The position numbers were made by a program, and so were the translations under genes. DNA of 64,000 nt from Diplosphaera chodatii (taxonomy: Eukaryota > Chlorophyta > Trebouxiophyceae > Prasiolales > Stichococcaceae), in NCBI GenBank assembly GCA_032358165.1, contig JAALGY010000061.1:682001-746000 (forward strand), given 5' to 3'. Under the pieces are notes generated by a model. The model was not told the origin of the DNA, made no database searches, and saw only the letters and a program-made list of their open reading frames with translations. Below, one piece after another: positions 61,615 to 64,000 of the stretch (position 1 is its first letter; each line of letters opens with the position of its first letter).

Positions 61615-64000
61615 ATGGCAGCAGCAGAGGACCCACCCATGTCGCCCGAACTTGAAGGTATGGGTCCAGCTTGCGCAGTCTGAACCGCTACGTGTTGATG
61701 TGCCTCTGGTGATCTGAGTCACCGCCAAGCTAAGAACCATGTCAGCGCAGATGATGCAGCACACGAAGGCTTCACTGTATTTGGTGTATCACAATGGCCC
61801 ATAGACACGATATTAATTGACCGTCAGCATGACTGAAATTGTTGCTCATCCTGCCATGCAGCACAGCTGCAGGACGTGCCGAGGTGAGGTGCCATGCTGG
61901 CATAGCCTGTGCCCCGCATGAATGTTCACGCCCTGTCGCACCTGGAATAACACCACAGGAGTGGTCCTGGTGCAGGTGGTGCAAGTGGCTGCGGCTGCTG
62001 TGGTGCGATGCGGCCGGGGTGCGCAGGTGCCGCATCATCCCGGCAGCCCGCATTAGAGACACAGCGCAGCGTGGCTTGGGCCTCACCCAGGGCTGCATGG
62101 CCGCGACCGCATTCTCCGACTCGCCGGTGCCAGGCACGGGGCTCAGCGCCGACGGCGAGACGAACATTGTGCCGGACCTGTCCACCCTGAAGCAGGTCCC
62201 ATGGCGCGAGTCGCACTACATCACCCATGTTGACATGCGCACGACGTCAGGTGAGAGCGACTGTCAGGATGCACTGCGTGTTGCTACCCTGAACACTCGA
62301 GACAAGCAAAGGAGTCCTGTGGTCAGCGATCACTAATGGGCTTGGCTGTCGCAGGGGAGCCATGGGAGTACTGCCCCCGCAATGCACTGCGCCGCACGTT
62401 GATGGCGCTGGAGTCCGAATTTGGAATCACCATGAAGGCAAATGAATGTGCAGAAGAAGCAGCAGCCAGTCTTAAGAGCACATCATGCACTATCGTGCCC
62501 TTGATCCTAGCTCATCTTGCCCCAGTACAATGACAGCAGTACGGTTGCACCCCGAAACGCAGGTGGGCAGCGAGCTTGAATTCTACTTGCTGGCGAAGGC
62601 GCCAGACAGAGTAGAGGGCGAGGACCTCCTGCCGCTGGATGACTCCCAGTACTGCCAGTCTGCCTCTGCTGACGCCGCAGCCGAAGGTGGGTCAGAGCTT
62701 GCAGCAGATGCACTCCTGGCCAGCACCAGCTGGTGTGCTCATTCAGAGCAGCTGCCCGTGTTATCCAGTGTGCACCTGACTCTGTGTATGCTCAACGCCA
62801 GCATTTTCTGGCACATGCAGATCTAGAGGCCATCATCACGGCAGTGCAGCGCCTCAGGCGAGGCACGCCTGACTCATCCTCATCCTCATGAGGAGTCAAT
62901 CCACGAGGAGGATGTCATGTGCTCAGCTGGATAGCGTCTTGCTTAGCACCAACCTCGTGTCGATGTCCGGCAACATGGTCATGACGCCTTTTCGTCCGTC
63001 CTTGTCAGCGGCCTCATGGTGCAGCAATACCACGCCGAGAGCGGCGGCGGGCAGTTCGAGCTGGCGATGGCGCACGCGGGTGCGTTCGAGGCGGCAGACG
63101 CGCTGGTGCTGCAGCGGGAGGCTGTGGTGGACACGGCAGCCCAGCGGGGGCACCCGGCGTCCTTCCTGCCGAAGCTGTGGGAGCACCGCGGCGGCAGCGG
63201 CGCCCACATCCATTTCAGCGTCTGGAAGGTCATGCCAGAACGTCGACGCAAAAATCTGGAGCTTGCTGCCCGTCGTCTCTGTACAGACCCATGTGTGGAT
63301 GCTGAGCTGGCGGAGGTCATGCATTCGCAGGACGACGTGAGCCTGATGTCTGGCGGTCCAGAGGAGTCCCACGGTCTGCAGGTTCGCATTCCCTGTGCTT
63401 GCTACAGCACCCTTGACCTCTGTTGCCAGACTCAGCCATTTTAAACTCCAGCCACAGCTGGGACGCAGTGGGGCTGCCCTCTGCATCGCATCATCAGGCC
63501 CCTGTGAGCGCAGGAGGCAGGGGAGCAGTTCATCGCTGGCGTGCTGCAGCACCTGCCCGGCATCGCACCCTTCCTAGCTGCCAGCCCCAACAGCTACCGT
63601 CGCATTGAGCCCAGCGCCTGGGCCGGCGCCTTCCAGGTGTGAAGCGCAGCTGGTGCCGCAGGGCGGCACATGCTGGCAGACCTTGCTCCGGTGGCAGGTA
63701 CACTTCGCTAGAGACGCTGCTGTCAAGGTGGTGACATTGCATTGATGCAAACAGCAAACTGCGCTGCAGGTGTGGGGGCTCAACAACAGGGAGGCGACGC
63801 TGCGATTTATCCAGGACGCAGGCAGCCGTGCAAACTGTGAGATGAAGGTGGGAGCCAGCAGGACTTGCACCTGCCTGCCATTGCAACAATGCATCAACTG
63901 GAAAGGAGCTCTCGGGGGGCAGGGCTCCTGTGTGCTGCTGACGTTTGGGGCTGATCTGTTGGCACCGCTGCATTGCACAGATGATGGATGGCACAGCCAA
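61615..64000 (+). CDS. Glutamine-synthetase-like protein, FluG/NodGS type (5' part, runs off window)
   Basis: Start MAAAEDPPMSPELE (61615-61657). Exons 61862-61883 and 61976-62250 join in phase to give WCKWLRLLWCDAAGVRRCRI and LTQGCMAATAFSDS, the N-terminal beta-grasp region of GS-like proteins. Next come EPWEYCPRNALRRTLMALES (62355 on), VGSELEFYLLAKAP (62563-62686), VQQYHAESGGGQFELAMAHA with SFLPKLWEHRGGSGAHIHFS (about 63012-63228), DDVSLMSGGPEESHGLQ (63331-63381), a PNSYRRIEPSAWAGAF exon (63514-63636) and VWGLNNREATLRFI (63770-63847). Metal and ATP-site landmarks ExE (SELEF), HAESGGGQFE, GSGAHIHFS and NREATLR are present. The text is closest to plant NodGS and fungal FluG C-terminal domains, but no amidohydrolase domain precedes it. 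The intron at 62439 seems to use a GC donor. The exon between 62686 and 63012 is not resolved. Confidence 0.88.

Noticed and set aside
1..64000. CRISPR arrays, bacterial operons, tRNA or rRNA genes
   Set aside because: No spaced identical repeats, no ribosome-binding-site-led polycistrons and no recognisable tRNA or rRNA sequence. The spliced gene structure is eukaryotic throughout.

Overview
The window reads as intron-dense nuclear DNA from a green alga. Coding sequence is cut into many short exons joined across introns that mostly begin GTG/GTA and nearly all end TGCAG or a close variant. It is moderately GC-rich and has Ala/Gln/Ser/Gly low-complexity linkers. B3-like and AP2-like DNA-binding domains point to Viridiplantae, and a B9-domain ciliary gene points to a lineage that keeps (or recently kept) cilia. 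A chlorophyte, possibly a trebouxiophyte, fits best; the sequence does not prove the class.

Left part (1-25 kb, all + strand). A SNF2-type helicase of the ERCC6L2/SWITCH2 group (379-8826) is followed by a tandem duplication of about 3.3 kb. Each unit carries the last ERCC6L2 exon plus the 5' part of a B3/SAND-like gene. Copy A (9536-11868) is a short gene cut off at the unit boundary. Copy B (starting 12884) continues into two Tudor-like modules, an Ala-rich basic linker with a 99-bp tandem repeat, and an AP2-like segment. A decayed copy of the ERCC6L2 last exon (11940-12092) lies between them. Next comes an LSD1/polyamine-oxidase-like flavin amine oxidase (20022-24630). Its first exons are so close to, and phase-compatible with, the end of the copy B gene that both may be one very long chromatin-associated protein.

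Right part (25-61 kb, - strand). Three full-length ABCG/PDR transporters (NBD1-TMD1-NBD2-TMD2) lie head to tail: 37002-25253, 48413-37626 and 60906-50393. A complete five-exon B9D1 gene on the + strand (48889-50179) sits between the second and third. The second transporter carries an AT-rich 149-bp segment with 7-bp inverted-repeat ends in its last membrane domain, next to an exon that looks partly lost.

Right edge (61.6-64 kb, + strand). The 5' part of a stand-alone glutamine-synthetase-like gene of the FluG/NodGS type starts divergently from the third transporter and runs out of the window.

Exon borders were deduced by eye from splice motifs, phase and family similarity. Gene starts and stops are firmer than individual internal borders.
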